A DNA stretch of 64,000 nucleotides from Bradyrhizobium sp. CCGUVB1N3. GTDB lineage: Bacteria; Pseudomonadota; Alphaproteobacteria; Rhizobiales; Xanthobacteraceae. The stretch covers positions 7,071,501 through 7,135,500 of the forward strand of contig NZ_JANADR010000001.1 in NCBI RefSeq assembly GCF_024199925.1, in the 5' to 3' direction. Positions 52,893 to 61,012 of the stretch are shown in pieces. The notes below the pieces were generated by a model. The model ran no database searches and was not told the origin of the DNA. It saw only the letters and a program-made list of their open reading frames with translations. The number at the start of each line of letters is the position of its first letter. Position 1 is the stretch's first letter. Both the position numbers and the translations under genes were made by a program.

Positions 52893-54002
52893 TTACTTGT
52901 TTTCGAGCGCGCGGCGTTTGGCTTCGGCATCGATGGTCTCGGCGAGATCGGGATGCCGCGCCATCAGCACGCGGAAATCAACGAGGTCGAGCACGAGCAG
53001 CCGCGAGACCTTCACGGTCGTGACGTTGGCGCCGCGCAAATTGTTGCCGAGAAGCGCCATCTCGCCGAAGAAGGCGCCTTCGCCGAGTGCCACCTTCTTG
53101 CCGGGCAGATCGACTTCGACCTCGCCGGAGGCGATGAAATACATGCAGTCGCCCTGCGCGCCCTTCCTGATGATCATGGTGCGGGCAGGCAGGTCCATGG
53201 TGCGCAGCATATGGGTGACGTCGGCGATCGCGGAAGGGCCGAGCGCGGCAAAGAACGGCACCTTGCTGACGGTCTCCCACGTCTTGAGGAAATTGTCGCG
53301 GCGGGTCTCTGCTGCGAAGCCCGTCGCCAGAATACCTGTCCAGAGGCCGAACACGCCAAGGCCCGAGATCATCACCAGCGCGGCTACCATCCGCCCGAGC
53401 GGCGTCACCGGCACGACGTCGCCATAGCCGGTCGTCGTCAGCGTCACCACCGCCCACCATAGTGCCGACGGCACGCTGCCGAAGGTCTGGGGCTGCACGT
53501 CACGCTCCAGGAAATATTCAGCAACGGAGGCGAGGAACACCACCATCAGGAAGATCACGAGCACGCTGAGCAGCGGCCCCGATTCCAGCACCAGCACGCG
53601 GCGAAGCTGCCGCAGGCCCGGGATGCCCGGCACGACCTTGAGCACCCAGAGCACGCTGAGGAGCCATGCCGTCTTGGGTTCGACGCCCAGCACCAGCGCA
53701 ACGGGCACTGCCAGCGCCCCAATCGCATCGACCAGCCCGCTCGAGGACAGCATGTAGAGCGCCAGCCGCTGCTGTCTTGCCATATGGCGCAGCCGGACCA
53801 GCCATTCGAACACGAAATAGGCCAGGCACGCCCACAGCAAGGCATTTGCCCCGTGATGCGCGGCTTGATAGGCCGGGTCGACCGTCAACAGCATCATGGT
53901 CACGACGCCGACCATGACCGCGACATAGGCCGCCGTGGTCATGTTCCGGCCGGCCGTCGCGGCCACGAATTTCGCCAGAGCGGGGATCAACGGCTTGGAC
54001 AT
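52893..54002 (-). CDS. Cyclic-nucleotide-gated potassium channel (MloK1-like)
   Basis: A 369-residue inner-membrane channel. Six membrane segments cover residues 21-235, with an S4 holding few arginines (LRQLRRVL), as in the bacterial channel MloK1 (355 residues). The selectivity filter is TTTGYGD at 189-195. The C-terminal cyclic-nucleotide-binding domain (about 245-365) has GEMALLGNNLRGANV with E314 and R323 at the phosphate-cassette positions, so it should bind cAMP. It passes K+ when the nucleotide binds. The adenylate cyclase at 6450-8678 is the only cyclase seen here; a direct link is inference. Confidence 0.94.
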   Translation of the reverse strand: MSKPLIPALAKFVAATAGRNMTTAAYVAVMVGVVTMMLLTVDPAYQAAHHGANALLWACLAYFVFEWLVRLRHMARQQRLALYMLSSSGLVDAIGALAVPVALVLGVEPKTAWLLSVLWVLKVVPGIPGLRQLRRVLVLESGPLLSVLVIFLMVVFLASVAEYFLERDVQPQTFGSVPSALWWAVVTLTTTGYGDVVPVTPLGRMVAALVMISGLGVFGLWTGILATGFAAETRRDNFLKTWETVSKVPFFAALGPSAIADVTHMLRTMDLPARTMIIRKGAQGDCMYFIASGEVEVDLPGKKVALGEGAFFGEMALLGNNLRGANVTTVKVSRLLVLDLVDFRVLMARHPDLAETIDAEAKRRALENK

Positions 54003-54161
54003 ACGGGATTGCGGTCCGGTCTTGGCTGGATTGCCCGTCCCGGTTGGGACCGACGCGCCAAAGTGCCTGCGCGGGCGGGGGCCGTCAACGACAGGACGCT
54101 GACAGCGTTATCGGCGTCCGCCATGCAAGCCGCAATCCTGGGGTCGGATCGGCCGAGACCG

Positions 54162-54380
54162 TTACTTGAAATGCGGCGGCTCGTCGAAGCCGCGGCGGCT
54201 TGAGAAGAACAGCAGCGCCATCAGCCCGACGCCGACGATCACCGAGAAACCCGCGCCCAGCGCGAGCGCCACGTAACCTTCGGTCGGAATCGGCTCACCG
54301 TCGACGGACAGGGCGGAGTAAGCGAAATAACCGACGCCGGCGAGCATCGCGAGCAGGATGATGATGAGCAGTGAACGCAT
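54162..54380 (-). CDS. Small membrane protein of unknown function
   Basis: A 72-residue protein with two membrane helices: residues 3-23 (SLLIIILLAMLAGVGYFAYSA) and about 37-59 (ALALGAGFSVIVGVGLMALLFF), then a short charged tail (SSRRGFDEPPHFK). GGAG lies 7 nt before the start at 54380. The gene has its own strand neighbours on both sides (TAXI protein upstream, channel downstream) but spacing does not show an operon. Confidence 0.8.
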   Translation of the reverse strand: MRSLLIIILLAMLAGVGYFAYSALSVDGEPIPTEGYVALALGAGFSVIVGVGLMALLFFSSRRGFDEPPHFK

Positions 54381-54483
54381 GGCCGATCTCCGGTTGCGCG
54401 GAGCATCAACGGTTGCAGGTCAAGTCGGTTCCAGGTGCGCGATGCCGCGCGCGGGTTCCCCGCGTCACGTGCGCGGCCGGGCC

Positions 54484-55932
54484 TCACGCGCTGTGTGCGG
54501 TCTTCACCACCACCACATTGGTGTCGTCATGCGCAGCCACCTCGCGCGCTGAGGCGTCGGTTTCGGCATCGCCAGCGTGCCGCTTCAGATGCTCGCGTCG
54601 CATGCCGATCTCGTCCCGGACGAATTCATAGCCGAGCTTGAACGTATCGAGCCCGTCGGTACTGATCGTGCCGTCCCTCAGTCCCACCACCGCTCTGCGC
54701 AGGATCGCTTCGAGCTCGTCCGCCAGGCACTCGAGCTCGTCGAGCGAATGGGCATGCTCGATGCGCTCGCCGACATCGAGGATGGCCGTGGACAGTTCGC
54801 TGGCCTTCTCCGGTGCGATCCTGGTGATCTTGGCGTAGATCGCCGCGAAGATCGAGCCGATGACGCTGAGCGCGCCGGCGCCCAGATACATCATGTCGCT
54901 GTATTTTTCCATGAACGACTTGGTGTCGTCGTTGATGTAGTCGGCCGCGCCCTGGTGCGCCATGACAAAGGCGTCCTTGTCGACGGAGGCCGGCTCGATC
55001 CGGGTCGCGAACCCGCTTTCGAGGCCGAGCCCGGACTTGTTCTCGTAGACGATGCGCGCGAGGTCGCCTGCGGTGGACAACGACATTTTCGACTGTGCGA
55101 CCAGCAGCCATTCGAGCCCGATCGTGTCGAGATCGTCGTCGGGAATCTCCGGCGAGGTCGACAGCGTGCCCGCCGTCAAGGTCTCCTCGGAAATGCCGGG
55201 AATCTTGCGCGCCAGCGCCTTGGCCTCGTCGATGGCGTTCAGTGTGAAGCCGCCGCGCTTGGCGACCTGCTCATAGGCCTTGTCGCGGACCGCCTTCGAG
55301 GCGTGGACGACGGCGATCACCGCGGAATAGCCGCTCGCGGGCGCCAGCAGCTTGTCGAGTGTTACGCCCTGCGGGGCCATCTGCACGCGTGCCGCAGCGT
55401 CCGGCGTGTCGGGGACGTCGAGGATGCTGCGGACAAAGGCGAGCGAAGAGTCGTTCTCGGCCAGCACCGCGACCTTCTTCTTCTTCAATTCCGCGAGCGA
55501 CTTGACCTTCTTGTTGCCGGGGCCGAGCAGCAGCACGAGATCATGCTCGAGGATGGCGAGCGCGCGCGCCCGCGACGGCACCTTGCCGTCGGTACGCAGG
55601 ATGGCGAGGTCGGCCTGCTTGCGGTCGAATTGCGCAATCGCCTTGGCATTGTCAGGATTGTTGACGATCTTGATCCGGAACCGAGAGGCGTCATTCTTAA
55701 GCACTGTTGCGAGCTTTTTGGCGAAACGTGCCTCGTCGCTGTTGGGATCGCCGACTGCAAAGGTCAGGGTTTCCGAATTATGCAGCATGGCCCGGCCGCC
55801 CCAGACGGTGGCAAGCGACAGGATCAAGGTCAGCACGACATACAGCATGACCTGCTGCTGATTGGTCTTGATCACCTTCGGGCGCGACGGTGGGGGCTGC
55901 TCGGTCGATGACATCTGGCCTTCAGCACTCAT
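54484..55932 (-). CDS. Orphan TAXI-type solute-binding protein anchored by two membrane helices
   Basis: A 482-residue protein. ATG at 55932 has AAGG 6 nt upstream; one at 55914 is also possible. A short cytoplasmic N-terminus, a membrane helix (28-46), and a periplasmic TAXI/NMT1-like ligand domain (about 53-340; LTFAVGDPNSDEARFAKKLATVL, DLAILRTDGKVPS, LARKIPGISEETLTAG). Then comes a second helix (347-367, DMMYLGAGALSVIGSIFAAIYAK) and a ~115-residue charged, helical cytoplasmic tail. TRAP transporter permease genes are absent nearby. The domain order looks like a membrane receptor or regulator rather than a soluble binding protein. Function unknown. Confidence 0.85.
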   Translation of the reverse strand: MSAEGQMSSTEQPPPSRPKVIKTNQQQVMLYVVLTLILSLATVWGGRAMLHNSETLTFAVGDPNSDEARFAKKLATVLKNDASRFRIKIVNNPDNAKAIAQFDRKQADLAILRTDGKVPSRARALAILEHDLVLLLGPGNKKVKSLAELKKKKVAVLAENDSSLAFVRSILDVPDTPDAAARVQMAPQGVTLDKLLAPASGYSAVIAVVHASKAVRDKAYEQVAKRGGFTLNAIDEAKALARKIPGISEETLTAGTLSTSPEIPDDDLDTIGLEWLLVAQSKMSLSTAGDLARIVYENKSGLGLESGFATRIEPASVDKDAFVMAHQGAADYINDDTKSFMEKYSDMMYLGAGALSVIGSIFAAIYAKITRIAPEKASELSTAILDVGERIEHAHSLDELECLADELEAILRRAVVGLRDGTISTDGLDTFKLGYEFVRDEIGMRREHLKRHAGDAETDASAREVAAHDDTNVVVVKTAHSA

Positions 55933-56298
55933 GGCTGGCCTTATCCCGCTGCCAGGCGACGGCCGTCTTGCCGGCAAGGGCCGCCCGAAAATTCGTAAAC
56001 ACCTGAAAAAAGAACGATAATTCTCTGCTTGGGATGATAGCTAGCTCTCCGGCGGCAGAATGCAAATTTCGAGCCGCGGGTAACGTTACCGCGAGGAGAG
56101 GCGGCGGCGATCGGTTCCTATATCGTCGTTCGGTCACACCTTGCGATTTCCGGTTCCTTCCGGGGTGCATTCCGCCGCGAGAGATGTCATAAAAGCGCGA
56201 TCTCGGCGATTTGGCCGGGGCCCAAGAAGAAGTCGCACTGAACGCTCCATTTTTTCTTCCACGTTCAATGAGGGCGTCCAGCTTTGTCGTTTCCACCC
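55933..56298. other. Intergenic stretch without a gene
   Basis: A 366-bp divergent gap between the TAXI gene and the DUF3307 gene. I see no supported gene. It contains the 12-bp palindrome GGTAACGTTACC (56079-56090) and no family-A to -C repeat. Confidence 0.6.
56079..56090. promoter_or_regulatory. 12-bp perfect palindrome in a divergent promoter region
   Basis: GGTAACGTTACC is a perfect palindrome. Its size and centre resemble operators of LacI-type regulators, but no such regulator is encoded nearby. Treat as a candidate site. Confidence 0.35.
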
Positions 56299-56685
56299 AT
56301 GTCATCGGCGGTTCCGGTCGAAGCGCTCATTGGCTGGATGCTGCTGCTCACATTCAAGCACATCATCGCCGACTTCGTGCTTCAGACCGCCTGGATGGCG
56401 CACGGCAAGGACCAGAAGCATGGCTGGGCCCTGCCGCTCCTGGTGCACTGCCTGGTTCACCTTGCGGTTGCGCTACCGCTGATCCTGATAGTCGCGCCAA
56501 AATTCTGGTTCGTCGCCCTGATCGATTTCGCGATCCACATCACGGTCGACCGGGCCAAGGGGTTTGTCTCGGCCAATTTCGGCGTCAACCAGGAGCACCC
56601 CTGGTTCTGGACCCTGATCGGCGTCGACCAGGCGCTGCACCATCTCACCGGTTTTGGGCTGTCGATCTTCATGGCGGCGAACTGA
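56299..56685 (+). CDS. DUF3307 membrane protein
   Basis: A 128-residue integral membrane protein. ATG at 56299 is taken; a TTG five codons earlier (56284) is also possible, and neither has a good ribosome-binding site. Three or four hydrophobic segments are seen: FKHIIADFVLQTAWMA, LPLLVHCLVHLAVALPLILIVAPKFWFVALIDFAIH, and GVDQALHHLTGFGLSIFMAAN. The conserved KHI-ADF-LQ and HCLVH/DQALHH histidine motifs fit DUF3307. Function unknown. Confidence 0.83.
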   Translation: MSSAVPVEALIGWMLLLTFKHIIADFVLQTAWMAHGKDQKHGWALPLLVHCLVHLAVALPLILIVAPKFWFVALIDFAIHITVDRAKGFVSANFGVNQEHPWFWTLIGVDQALHHLTGFGLSIFMAAN

Positions 56686-56810
56686 GCCCGCAGGCTTCGG
56701 CGGCGTTCCGATTCGCAAGTGCGGAGAAAGACCCCGGGACACTCCGGCCCGTGTGGTTAACCTTTCGTTAGAGAATTGCGCAGCATCTTCGGCATACGAG
56801 GAGAATCGCA

Positions 56811-57209
56811 ATGTTTTCAAGCCGAGACGCCTACGAAAGCGATTTCTGCCCGGTCCGCGACGAGCTCCTTGGCGAGATGTATCGCGCCAGCGAAAGCGGT
56901 CTGCCGAGACTGGTTGAGAGTGTTGCCCCCGAGGCCCGCGCCAGGCTGGCCCTGTTTTGCTACCGCCGCAGCCATCTGCATTCGCTGGCGGTCGCGATCG
57001 CGGCGAGCTGCACGGAGCGCGAACTGATCGAGAGCGGGGGGCGCGTCGGCTCCACGCTTTACGCGCTGTCGCGTGAAGGCACGGCCAAGGCATCGCCGTC
57101 GCCGTCGGGCAGCCGCAAGCCGATTACGCTGTCGACCAAGCCGCTCTCGGTGCTTGCGCCGCTCGAGGACGAGCTCGACGACGATCTCGCTGAAGCCGTT
57201 CCAGCCTGA
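56811..57209 (+). CDS. Hypothetical protein
   Basis: A 132-residue protein I do not recognise. GAGGAG lies 8 nt before the ATG at 56811. The first ~80 residues are predicted helical with conserved-looking PEARARLALFCYRRSHLHSLAVAIAASCTERELIE. The last 50 are low complexity (SPSPSGSRKP) ending in an acidic tail (EDELDDDLAEAVPA). No signal peptide or membrane segment. Codon use is like that of neighbouring genes, supporting that it is real. Confidence 0.75.
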   Translation: MFSSRDAYESDFCPVRDELLGEMYRASESGLPRLVESVAPEARARLALFCYRRSHLHSLAVAIAASCTERELIESGGRVGSTLYALSREGTAKASPSPSGSRKPITLSTKPLSVLAPLEDELDDDLAEAVPA

Positions 57210-57222
57210 GCTCTCTTTGTTG

Positions 57223-57318
57223 GCGCATGATCTCCGCGCCAACGTGTCCCGCGTTTGTCGCGAGGGAAAGCCGCTACGCACTTTGCGCTAACGCGGCCCT
57301 TCGGGTCCGGATCATGCG
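57223..57318. repeat. Dispersed repeat, GCATGATC family (copy 2)
   Basis: Read on the minus strand it starts GCGCATGATCCG and ends GGCGCGGAGATCATGC, with CCCTCGCGACAAACGCGGGAC inside, matching the 28085 element. The stop codon of the YkgJ-type gene lies in its left end. Confidence 0.75.
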
Positions 57319-57638
57319 CTGGCCTCGATCACCGGCAGTCCGAACTTCCGCCGCGCCATCGCGCATTCGGCATCGCCGGGCATGCAGGTGCGACACACCT
57401 CCGGCCGCACGGCATAGATACCGCAGACGGTTGCATCCCCGATCTTTCCTTTCAGTGCCGAACAGCGATCGCCGTCGCAGCGCATGCCCGATTGCCGCTC
57501 GTTGACCAAGGCTTGCGGGATGGCTGCGAGTTCCTCCTCGCTCTCGATCGAGAAGCGCGGCCAATTCGCCGAATAGGCGCAGCAGGCGCCGCAAGCCTGG
57601 CAGAGCTGCGACAGATCGGTCGTGGAGTTCTGGTCCAT
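57312..57638 (-). CDS. YkgJ-family cysteine-cluster protein
   Basis: A 108-residue protein. ATG at 57638 is used, giving MDQNSTTDLSQLCQACGACCAYSANWPRF; upstream frame overlaps the WYL regulator and lacks conservation. Cysteines C13, C16, C19, C20, then C54, C59, C71 and others in VCGIYAVRPEVCRTCMPGDAEC match the YkgJ/CxxCxxCC family of putative zinc- or iron-sulphur-binding proteins. The final alanine codon and TGA are in a dispersed repeat. It follows the WYL regulator by 23 bp and may be co-transcribed with it. Function unknown. Confidence 0.86.
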   Translation of the reverse strand: MDQNSTTDLSQLCQACGACCAYSANWPRFSIESEEELAAIPQALVNERQSGMRCDGDRCSALKGKIGDATVCGIYAVRPEVCRTCMPGDAECAMARRKFGLPVIEASA

Positions 57639-57661
57639 GTCGCTCAAGTGGTCCTTGTCGC

Positions 57662-58360
57662 TCAATTGTCCTTCGGCGGTCCCCAGACCAGGCTCTGCCG
57701 CCACTTGGCGCGCAGCACGTCGCGCCGCTCCGGATATCTCTCGTCGAGATAGGTCGCATCCACCACACGATCGGTGCGGAAGCTGCGGAAATCGTTGCGC
57801 AGTTCGCACCAGGCTGCGAGCAGTCGCACGGCTTCGAGATAGCCGACCGCAATTGGCCAGATCGTGCGCTGGCTGTCGCGGCCCTGCTCGTCGCGATAGC
57901 GCAGCGTGATCTTCTTGCCCTCATGGATTTGCGTGCGCGTGCGCACCATGTCCATGCGGTCGGGTTCACGATTCCAGCTTGGTCGCGCGCGGCTTGCCGG
58001 CTCCAGGACGAAGGGACGCAGGCGCTCGGGCACGGTGTCGGCGATTTTCGCCATCAGATCCTCGGCGGCGCGCGCCAGCGCCGTGTCGGCGTGGCCGGCA
58101 ACCCATTGCGCGCCCAGCACCGCCGCCTCAATCTCGTCGGGCGTCAGCATCAAGGGCGGCAGGTCAAAACCCTTTTCGAGGATGTAGCCCATGCCGGCCT
58201 CGCCGCGGATCGGCACGCGCTGGCCGATCAGCGTTGCGATGTCCCGATAGACGGTGCGCTTGGAGGTTTCGAGCTCGGCCGCGATCGTCTCCGCCGTCAG
58301 CGGTTTACGGCTGCGCCTTAAGACCTGGATGATCTGAAACAGCCGGTCGGCACGTCTCAT
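57662..58360 (-). CDS. WYL-domain transcriptional regulator (YafY-like)
   Basis: A 232-residue regulator. N-terminal HTH_11 domain (about 1-60, RADRLFQIIQVLRRSRKPLTAETIAAELETSKRTVYRDIATL) with a wing (RGEAGMGYIL). The WYL domain (about 140-215) carries ITLRYRDEQGRDSQRTIWPIAVGYLEAVRLLAAWCELRNDFRSFRTDRV; the WYL residues appear as W-P-I-A-V-G-Y-L. It is divergent from the small ORF/GST-type genes; a palindrome lies between them at 58406-58425. Effector unknown. Confidence 0.92.
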   Translation of the reverse strand: MRRADRLFQIIQVLRRSRKPLTAETIAAELETSKRTVYRDIATLIGQRVPIRGEAGMGYILEKGFDLPPLMLTPDEIEAAVLGAQWVAGHADTALARAAEDLMAKIADTVPERLRPFVLEPASRARPSWNREPDRMDMVRTRTQIHEGKKITLRYRDEQGRDSQRTIWPIAVGYLEAVRLLAAWCELRNDFRSFRTDRVVDATYLDERYPERRDVLRAKWRQSLVWGPPKDN

Positions 58361-58405
58361 GACACGTCTTCCGATTTGGCGCCGTTCAAAAACCGGCGCG
58401 CGGAT

Positions 58406-58425
58406 GCTGACAGGATGTTGGCAGC
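58406..58425. promoter_or_regulatory. Candidate WYL-regulator operator
   Basis: GCTGACA and TGGCAGC are 7-bp inverted arms (one mismatch) separated by 6 bp, in the 113-bp gap between the WYL regulator and the divergent small ORF. The position fits control of both. Confidence 0.45.
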
Positions 58426-58473
58426 AGGGGAGTTCTATACCGGGACAACACTTCGAATGAAGAGGATTTGTCC

Positions 58474-58737
58474 ATGATGCTTCCCACCACCTTCAGCCAG
58501 GCGGGCCCGCTGTGGCGGGTGCAGGCCTTGCTGCAAACCTTCACTCTTGGCCGTCTCGGCGCGTTCGATCTCATGTTCGTCGACCTCCGTCTCGCGATCG
58601 TCGCTCTCATCGCGCGCTCGCTGCTCGGGGCTGCGGACGCCGTGGTTTGCCACGTCATGGGCCGCGCCTGGCAGGGGGCCCGCTTCACGCAGGATATCAC
58701 GGCTGCTGCCACCACGGTGGCAGCAGCCGGTCGATAG
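58474..58737 (+). CDS. Small hypothetical protein upstream of GST-type gene
   Basis: An 87-residue protein I do not recognise. ATG at 58474 (MMLPTTFSQAG) has AGAGGA 7 nt upstream. A hydrophobic middle (about residues 29-60: GAFDLMFVDLRLAIVALIARSLLGAADAVVCHVMG) may be a membrane-associated helix. The gene lies between the WYL regulator's shared promoter and the GST-type gene 36 bp downstream, suggesting a two-gene transcript. Reality supported by the ribosome-binding site and position. Confidence 0.6.
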   Translation: MMLPTTFSQAGPLWRVQALLQTFTLGRLGAFDLMFVDLRLAIVALIARSLLGAADAVVCHVMGRAWQGARFTQDITAAATTVAAAGR

Positions 58738-58773
58738 GTTCCAACAACTGTTTCGGGGATCAGGAGCAATAGC

Positions 58774-59502
58774 ATGATCACGCTTTACGGCTTTGGCATT
58801 GGCTTCGGCCTGCCGGAAATCAGCCCCTTCGTCACCAAGACGGAGGTGCAGTTGAAGATGGCAGGACTGCCCTATCGGAAGGAGCGGGCGATGCCGCCAG
58901 CTTCGCCCAAGGGGCAATTGCCGTTCATCGACGACGACGGCGAAGCAGTTGCCGATTCCACCTTCATCCGGGCGCATATCGAGCGCCGCTATGGTTTCGA
59001 CTTCGATGCCGGCCTGTCGTTGCAGGAACGCGCCCAGGCCTGGGCGTTCGAGCGCATGATCGAGCATCACGTCTATTGGGGACTGGTCGGTGCGCGCTGG
59101 GTGGATCCGGTCAATTTCGCCAAGGGCCCGGCGCATTTCTTCGACGGCGCGCCGGAGCACAACCGCGAGAAGCTGCGCGAGGATGCGCAATTCCGCGTCG
59201 CCGAGAACTATCTGCTGTCAGGCCTTGGCCGGCACGCGCCCGATGACGACGTCGATCTTGCCGTGCGTTCGCTGTTTGCGCTGTCCGTGCAGCTCGGAGA
59301 CAAGGCTTATCTGATGAGCAACAAGCCGAGCGGTGTTGATGCAACGGCCTTCGGCGCGCTCGGCGGAATTTTGACGCCGTTCTTCGAATCCAAGCTTCGC
59401 GAGCGCGCGGAAGAGTTTCCGAACCTCACCGCCTATGTCGACCGCATGATGGATCAGTACTATCCGGAGTTCGCCTGGACGAAGCTCCGGGAGGCGGCGT
59501 AA
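58774..59502 (+). CDS. Glutathione S-transferase-like protein (metaxin-type fold)
   Basis: A 242-residue thioredoxin/GST-fold protein. N-terminal domain (about 1-75) starts ITLYGFGIGFGLPEISPFVTKTEVQLKMAGLPY and has the GST SNAIL-like segment ADSTFIRAHIERRY. The helical C-terminal domain runs 85-240 and ends NLTAYVDRMMDQYYPEFAW. There is no CxxC, and a Ser/Tyr nucleophile is not obvious, so activity is uncertain. Shape and FGFG...KTEVQLKM pattern recall metaxin/Tom37-type GSTs. Probably controlled by the divergent WYL regulator. Confidence 0.86.
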   Translation: MITLYGFGIGFGLPEISPFVTKTEVQLKMAGLPYRKERAMPPASPKGQLPFIDDDGEAVADSTFIRAHIERRYGFDFDAGLSLQERAQAWAFERMIEHHVYWGLVGARWVDPVNFAKGPAHFFDGAPEHNREKLREDAQFRVAENYLLSGLGRHAPDDDVDLAVRSLFALSVQLGDKAYLMSNKPSGVDATAFGALGGILTPFFESKLRERAEEFPNLTAYVDRMMDQYYPEFAWTKLREAA

Positions 59503-59530
59503 GGCGCATATCGCTTCCACAGGTTGGCTG

Positions 59531-59674
59531 CACCTCTCCCGCTTGCGGGAGAGGTCGGCGCGAAGCGCCGGGTGAGGCCTTTCTCCACGATGGGATTTGT
59601 TCCGGATATCTCGAACGATCCCCTACGCGGAGGCACCCTCACCCCACCCCTCTCCCGCATGCGGGAGAGGGAGC
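59531..59674. repeat. Dispersed palindromic repeat, family B (copy 5)
   Basis: CACCTCTCCCGCTTGCGGGAGAGGT at the left (positions 59531-59555) and CCCTCTCCCGCATGCGGGAGAGGG-like sequence at the right (59650-59674) flank a unique spacer. Confidence 0.8.
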
Positions 59675-59708
59675 GCGGCAACCCCGGGGCTGCAACTCGG
59701 TTGTAAGC

Positions 59709-59746
59709 CAAAAAAAGAAAAGAGCCGGCCCTTGAGGGCCGGCTCT
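59709..59746 (-). terminator. Rho-independent terminator of the binding-protein gene
   Basis: On the minus strand an 11-bp perfect stem (AGAGCCGGCCC with its complement; 59721-59731 and 59736-59746) has a 4-nt loop and a T-rich tail (59709-59720). It follows the stop at 59770 by 23 bp. Confidence 0.93.
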
Positions 59747-59769
59747 GATCGCCTTCGAGTGATGGGCTC

Positions 59770-60921
59770 TTACTTGACCAGCTTGTACTTGCCGTTCGTC
59801 ACAGTGAGCAGGATGCGCGAGCGCTCGTCGAGGCCGTAGCGGTCCTTTTCGGTGAAGTTGTAGACGCCCTGGCTCGCGGCCAATTCCTTTTCCGACAGCA
59901 GGGCCTGGCGGATCGCCTCGCGGAATTCCGGCGTGCCGGGCTTGGCGGTCTTCAGCGCCGTCGGAATGATGCGCTTCAGGAGCTCGAACGCGTCGTAGGA
60001 GTGGCCGGCGAACTGGCTGCGGCTGTTCGGGCCGTACTTGGCTTCATAGGCGGTGTTGAGCGCGAGGCCCGGCTTCTTGGTCTGCGCCTCGTCCGGCTGG
60101 TCCTCCGGATCCATCACGGGTCCTGAAGCCATCAGCACGCCTTCCGCCGCCTTGCCGGCGATGCGGATGAAGTCCATGCTCGCCGCACCATGGGTCTGGT
60201 AGATCAGGCCCTGATAGCCGCGCTCGCGCAGCTCGGTCTGCGGCAGCGCGGCCGCGGTACCGGACGCGCCGACCAGGATCGCGTCGGGGTTGGCGGCGAC
60301 GAGCTTGAGCACCTGTCCGGTCACCGACGTGTCGGGACGCGCGAAGCGCTCCTCGTCGGCGATGGTCATGCCCATCGGCCCAGTCTGCGCCTTCAGGTCG
60401 TTGAACCAGAGGTCGCCATAGGAGTCGGAATAACCGATATAGCCGACCGTCTTCACGCCCTTGGCCTTCATGTGGTCGTACAGCACCTTGCCTACGATCG
60501 GGATCGGCTGCGGCATCGCCACCGACCACTTCATGCGCTCGGGGGTGATCGGGAAGGGGGCGAGGCCGAAATGCGGAATGCCGGCTTCGTTCGCGACGTT
60601 GGAAACCGCGATCGTCGGCGGCGTCAACGCCGAGCCCATGATGATGTCGGCCTTGGATTCCGTGACGAAGCGGCGCGCATTGGTGGTCGCGGTGGTCGGA
60701 TCGCCGCCGTCATCGAGCACGATCACCTTCAGCGGCACGCCGGCGATTTCCTTCGGCACGAACTCCAGCGCGTTGCGCTCGGGAATGCCGAGCGCCGCGC
60801 CCGGGCCGGTCGTGGTGGTGGTGATGCCGATGGTGATTTCGTTGGTCTGGGCCATCGCGGGCAGGGCCGGCAGGGCCAGTGTTGCCGCTGTTATCGCGAC
60901 GCTCAAGTAAAACCGTTTCAT
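59770..60921 (-). CDS. Branched-chain amino acid-type ABC transporter substrate-binding protein (LivK-like)
   Basis: A 383-residue periplasmic binding protein. Signal peptide residues 1-24 (FYLSVAITAATLALPALPAMAQ) then TNEITIGITTTTTGPGAALG, the family opening. Peripla_BP_6 landmarks: LIVLDDGGDPTTATTNARRFVTESKADIIMG-like region, YIGYSDSYGDLWFNDLKA, and GFSYDAFELLKRI-like AGHSYDAFELLKR. Members of this family also bind aromatic acids such as coumarate in Rhodopseudomonas. The ligase, SDR and thioesterase upstream on the same strand support an aromatic substrate. The permease/ATPase genes are not in the window. Confidence 0.92.
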   Translation of the reverse strand: MKRFYLSVAITAATLALPALPAMAQTNEITIGITTTTTGPGAALGIPERNALEFVPKEIAGVPLKVIVLDDGGDPTTATTNARRFVTESKADIIMGSALTPPTIAVSNVANEAGIPHFGLAPFPITPERMKWSVAMPQPIPIVGKVLYDHMKAKGVKTVGYIGYSDSYGDLWFNDLKAQTGPMGMTIADEERFARPDTSVTGQVLKLVAANPDAILVGASGTAAALPQTELRERGYQGLIYQTHGAASMDFIRIAGKAAEGVLMASGPVMDPEDQPDEAQTKKPGLALNTAYEAKYGPNSRSQFAGHSYDAFELLKRIIPTALKTAKPGTPEFREAIRQALLSEKELAASQGVYNFTEKDRYGLDERSRILLTVTNGKYKLVK

Positions 60922-61012
60922 TTATTCCTCCCTTAAGGTGTGTCTTTGAAAGCAGACTTTGTGATCGAATTCAGCCCCGTCTTTGGGCGGTGCGGCGATT
61001 TAGCTCCAGAAT

